Source of the DNA: Bacteroidota bacterium
Lineage (GTDB): Bacteria > Bacteroidota > Bacteroidia > AKYH767-A > OLB10
NCBI GenBank assembly: GCA_024643795.1
Contig: JAHEMF010000001.1
Location: 1 to 64,000, forward strand
Length of the DNA: 64,000 nucleotides
Direction of reading: 5' to 3'
This document shows positions 62,426-64,000 of this stretch, one piece after another; positions within the stretch are counted from its first letter, which is position 1; the number at the start of each line of letters is the position of its first letter. Below the pieces are notes generated by a model. It saw nothing but the letters and a program-made list of their open reading frames with translations, was not told the DNA's origin and searched no databases. A program made the position numbers and the translations under genes.

Positions 62426-63847
62426 ATGAATGGCAGCGAGGAATCTAAATCAAATATGTTTAGGATAAGTTCAGCCTTCGCTATTCTTTTTTTATTACTC
62501 CTTCCCCTCTTTTTTATCAATATTGATGAATTTTATGATTGGGGAGATGATTTTGCTCATTACCTGTTACAGGCGAAATATTTTACTGGACAATTAAATG
62601 AACTTCCCGTTTATTGCATTGAATCATATAGCCCTTTATTTAAGGGAACTATGTTCTCAATCATGCTTTCACCAATTTATTTGTTTGGAGGCAACGACAT
62701 CATTTTGGCAAAATATCTTGTATGTACATTCAGTTTTATCACCGGCATATTCATATTCAAGTTCTGTGCATTTTACTTTGATAAATGGTCTAGTCTGCTA
62801 TGTGCACTTGTAGTATCTTATAACTTCATCCTTGTTGCTCTTAAAAACCAGATCTTACCAGACTCGTTTTTTGTAGGAATTTTATTTCTGGGTTTGGTAG
62901 TTTATTATTTAAAATTCAGGTACAAATTTATCACACTGGCACTAATTTCATTAGCTCTGATTCTGATCAAACCTGCAGGACTTGTCTTCACGATTGCCAT
63001 TATTTTTGATAGCATATTCAAGGTTTTTAAGAAGTCAACTAATACAAGTCAATTACTCAGATTCATTGTCACATTCAGCTTAGGTTTGCTCATTCTAGTT
63101 GTGACTTTTGGGCCATATCCTACAATTTCATCCATTTCCTGGTATTATGATAAGTTAACAGTACTTATAGATTACCAGAGTATTTCCAATAAGATTCGAT
63201 TGTACTGGTATGCTTTTTTAACATTTTATGATTCTGACATCCCATTTTACCTGAATAAATTAATAAAAGGATCAGCTGCTCTTTTAATTTTCACTGGCAT
63301 TATAGTCAGCTTCAAAAGAAATCCATTAACCTTTTGGATAGTAATAATGTATTTGATTGTACTTTTGATGTACCCATATGATAAGGATCCGGTGCGTTTG
63401 TTTTCAATCCTGTATCCATTCACTGTTATCCTTCTTCTTCATGGGATATGGTATTATAGTTACCATTTGTTTCGGATCAGAGCCAGAATATTTACTATCC
63501 CATTTTTCTTGATTTTAATAATGGCAAATATCCCCAACTTACTAATCAGTGCTAAAGGATTGAGAAACACAACAGGACCGTTTGATGCAGATGCAAACCA
63601 ATTGTTCAATTTTATAAATTCCCGAGCCGACGAAAATGACCGTATCATTTGTAACAAGCCATGGTTATTTGCATACAAAACCAAAGCTCTTTGCCGTCCT
63701 TTGGGGGTCAAAAGAGGTGCCCAGGATTGTGAATCAGACTATTATATTTTTAATCTGAATGAGTCACCTGCTGATATTCAAGGCCAGGAAGTATTCCGAA
63801 ATAACAGCTTTTGTGTCAAAGACTTGAGAATTGCCAAAACTTACTAA
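62426..63847 (+). CDS. Polytopic membrane protein, GT39/ArnT-like
   Basis: The protein has 473 residues and about ten helices. An early loop has WGDDFAHYLLQAKYF, with acidic residues placed like the catalytic Asp of GT-C glycosyltransferases such as ArnT or PMT. Later helices are hydrophobic without clear repeats, and a C-terminal soluble part of about 100 residues follows. It may add a sugar from a polyprenyl donor, but this is inferred from layout only. It ends the operon begun at 58175. Confidence 0.7.
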   Translation: MNGSEESKSNMFRISSAFAILFLLLLPLFFINIDEFYDWGDDFAHYLLQAKYFTGQLNELPVYCIESYSPLFKGTMFSIMLSPIYLFGGNDIILAKYLVCTFSFITGIFIFKFCAFYFDKWSSLLCALVVSYNFILVALKNQILPDSFFVGILFLGLVVYYLKFRYKFITLALISLALILIKPAGLVFTIAIIFDSIFKVFKKSTNTSQLLRFIVTFSLGLLILVVTFGPYPTISSISWYYDKLTVLIDYQSISNKIRLYWYAFLTFYDSDIPFYLNKLIKGSAALLIFTGIIVSFKRNPLTFWIVIMYLIVLLMYPYDKDPVRLFSILYPFTVILLLHGIWYYSYHLFRIRARIFTIPFFLILIMANIPNLLISAKGLRNTTGPFDADANQLFNFINSRADENDRIICNKPWLFAYKTKALCRPLGVKRGAQDCESDYYIFNLNESPADIQGQEVFRNNSFCVKDLRIAKTY

Positions 63848-63906
63848 AATTCAGTATGTTAATAAAATTGGTATTCTCTAGCGGCTCATTAAAGACTGTA
63901 AAAGGT

Positions 63907-63914
63907 TAAATTTG
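63907..63914 (+). promoter_or_regulatory. -7 promoter element of the right-edge gene
   Basis: TAAATTTG, an exact TAnnTTTG, 22 nt before the ATG at 63937. Confidence 0.5.
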
Positions 63915-63936
63915 CAGTAATACAATCAAACTACTC

Positions 63937-64000
63937 ATGATCAACGACCTACAAATAACAACAAGATTGAAAGTTATACTCGGACTAATCATTCTCGCAT
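63937..64000 (+). CDS. N-terminus of a membrane or sensor protein, cut by window edge
   Basis: Twenty-one codons from an ATG run off the right edge. A polar start (MINDLQITTRLK) leads into a hydrophobic stretch (VILGLIILA), which looks like the first membrane helix of a sensor kinase or chemoreceptor, though too little is visible to say. A -7 box precedes it. Confidence 0.45.
   Translation, partial: MINDLQITTRLKVILGLIILA

Noticed and set aside
1-64000. CRISPR array, insertion sequence, integrase, toxin-antitoxin pair or defence island
   Set aside because: No array of direct repeats, no transposase or integrase motif, and no nuclease/ATPase defence gene set was seen.

Overview
The window looks like a chromosomal segment of a Bacteroidota bacterium, probably of the Cytophagales or a related environmental lineage. 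The evidence is low G+C content, two proteins with type IX secretion (T9SS) C-terminal sorting domains, many lipoproteins, family-specific neighbours (dnaA with a LMW phosphatase and an RsmI-like gene; recF with DUF721), almost no Shine-Dalgarno sequences, and many exact copies of the Bacteroidota -7 promoter element TAnnTTTG just upstream of genes. I see no rRNA, tRNA, CRISPR array, insertion sequence, integrase or phage gene. The order is mostly housekeeping genes in short operons.

Layout. 1-526: edge of a lipoprotein gene. 684-2602: rhomboid protease, GmhB-like phosphatase, class IV aminotransferase. 2596-4476: ABC-F ATPase. 4586-8006: accessory stretch with a Cys-rich repeat lipoprotein, a zinc-ribbon protein, a tail-less SSB, a mini T9SS protein and a DnaQ/GIY-YIG nuclease. 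8048-12511: large secreted S8 protease with a T9SS domain. 12713-17902: gatB, an M1 peptidase with a barrel-like C-terminus, and lpxH. 18051-18986: small membrane proteins and a lipoprotein.

19038-31130: exopolysaccharide locus (asnB, GT4, Wza-like, Wzc-like BY-kinase, rfbC, WecA/MraY-like transferase) that runs without a gap into uvrB, a membrane protein and an FAD oxidoreductase. 31127-37924: Ste24-type protease, VWA membrane protein, LolD-like ATPase, the selD-selU selenouridine pair and yqgE. 38211-47241: pdxH, a phosphoesterase, dapA, DUF6913, ligA, a DinB/YfiT protein, an unusual sensor-like pair and prmC.

47297-53520: ribD, a DMT transporter, yigZ, a thioesterase, dnaA, a LMW tyrosine phosphatase and an RsmI-like methyltransferase. 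53533-57973: two FKBP lipoproteins with nrnA, then ndk, DUF721 and recF. 58175-63847: operon of TPR protein, phosphosulfolactate synthase, rhodanese, DUF368 transporter, aroE and a GT39-like membrane protein. 63937-64000: start of a further membrane protein.

Themes that link genes: envelope building (lpxH, LolD-like, Wza/Wzc, WecA-like, DUF368), protein secretion and turnover at the surface (T9SS cargo, M1, M48, S8, rhomboid, FKBP), and DNA replication and repair (dnaA, recF, ssb, ligA, uvrB, DnaQ/GIY-YIG). I found no obvious defence island or other clearly new multi-gene system. The best leads are the M1-barrel fusion, the sensor-like pair at 44280-46318, the sulfolactate operon, and a set of -7 boxes placed so close to start codons that leaderless mRNAs are likely.
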